From CANMXU01 sp052030545 (GTDB lineage: Bacteria; Pseudomonadota; Gammaproteobacteria; Enterobacterales; Alteromonadaceae), in contig NZ_JBPDIH010000018.1 in NCBI RefSeq assembly GCF_052030545.1, positions 1 through 13,776 of the forward strand: DNA of 13,776 bases, given 5' to 3'. The notes under the pieces were generated by a model that was not told the DNA's origin, did not search any database, and saw only the letters and a program-made list of their open reading frames with translations. Below are positions 13,681 to 13,776 of this stretch, one piece after another. Each line of letters begins with the position of its first letter. The first letter of the stretch is position 1. The position numbers and the translations under genes are program-made.

Positions 13681-13776
13681 TTAGTCCATGATTTTAGAAA
13701 CAACACCAGCACCTACAGTACGGCCACCTTCACGGATAGCGAAGCGTAAACCTTCGTCCATCGCTACTGGGTTGAT
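13681..13776 (-). CDS. tuf: Elongation factor Tu, C-terminal end (partial, runs off the window)
   Basis: The last 31 codons and stop codon of EF-Tu, the GTPase that brings aminoacyl-tRNA to the ribosome. The visible part contains GLRFAIREGGRTVGAGVV, the near-invariant end of EF-Tu domain 3, and finishes SKIMD. Only the 3' end is present; the rest lies beyond 13776. Codon choice is of the highly-expressed kind (GGT, CGT, AAC, GAA). The neighbourhood of fkpA, slyX, yheV and yheS agrees with a str-region tuf, but fusA is outside the window. Three copies of its terminator follow downstream. Confidence 0.97.
   Translation of the reverse strand: MNPVAMDEGLRFAIREGGRTVGAGVVSKIMD

Overview
The window looks like chromosomal DNA of a marine gammaproteobacterium of the order Alteromonadales, most like Colwelliaceae (Colwellia/Thalassotalea). 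This is inferred from the AT-rich base composition, the protein types and gene order; no database search was possible. The gene set fkpA, slyX, yheV, yheS and the end of tuf matches the neighbourhood of the str ribosomal operon in enterobacteria, where the same genes sit near tufA. An accessory block of about 8 kb (regulator, MFS exporter, porin, RND pump) lies between yheS and tuf.

Layout. 1-100: probable end of a dispersed repeat. 131-967 (-): fkpA, a predicted lipoprotein peptidyl-prolyl isomerase, with a strong terminator. 1259-2475 (+): a WD40 beta-propeller lipoprotein overlapping slyX. 2557-2751 (-): yheV, a small zinc-ribbon protein. 2853-4763 (+): yheS, an ABC-F ATPase. 4810-5071: a 262-bp non-coding element with terminal inverted repeats, TA on both sides and an elaborate internal fold (MITE-like). 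5075-5962 (-) and 6108-7298 (+): a LysR-type regulator and a divergent DHA1-type MFS exporter with a dyad between them. 7427-8533 (-): an OprO/OprP-type porin preceded by a Pho-box-like sequence placed correctly relative to a -10 hexamer. 8803-12960 (-): a two-gene RND efflux operon (adaptor and HAE-1 pump) without an outer-membrane channel gene. 12961-13300: no gene seen. 13302-13776: the last 31 codons of tuf (-), followed downstream by its terminator; a unit of about 160 bp made of tuf tail, terminator and spacer is present three times in tandem.

Working together: fkpA, the WD40 protein, yheV and yheS are envelope-folding and translation-associated functions in a conserved setting. The LysR/MFS pair and the RND operon are export systems, and the porin is probably a phosphate-starvation gene. 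The strongest unexplained signals are the folded 262-bp element, which appears to have inserted into the loop of an older hairpin between yheS and the LysR gene, and the tandem copies of the tuf tail and terminator, which place three terminators between a very highly expressed gene and the co-directional efflux operon.
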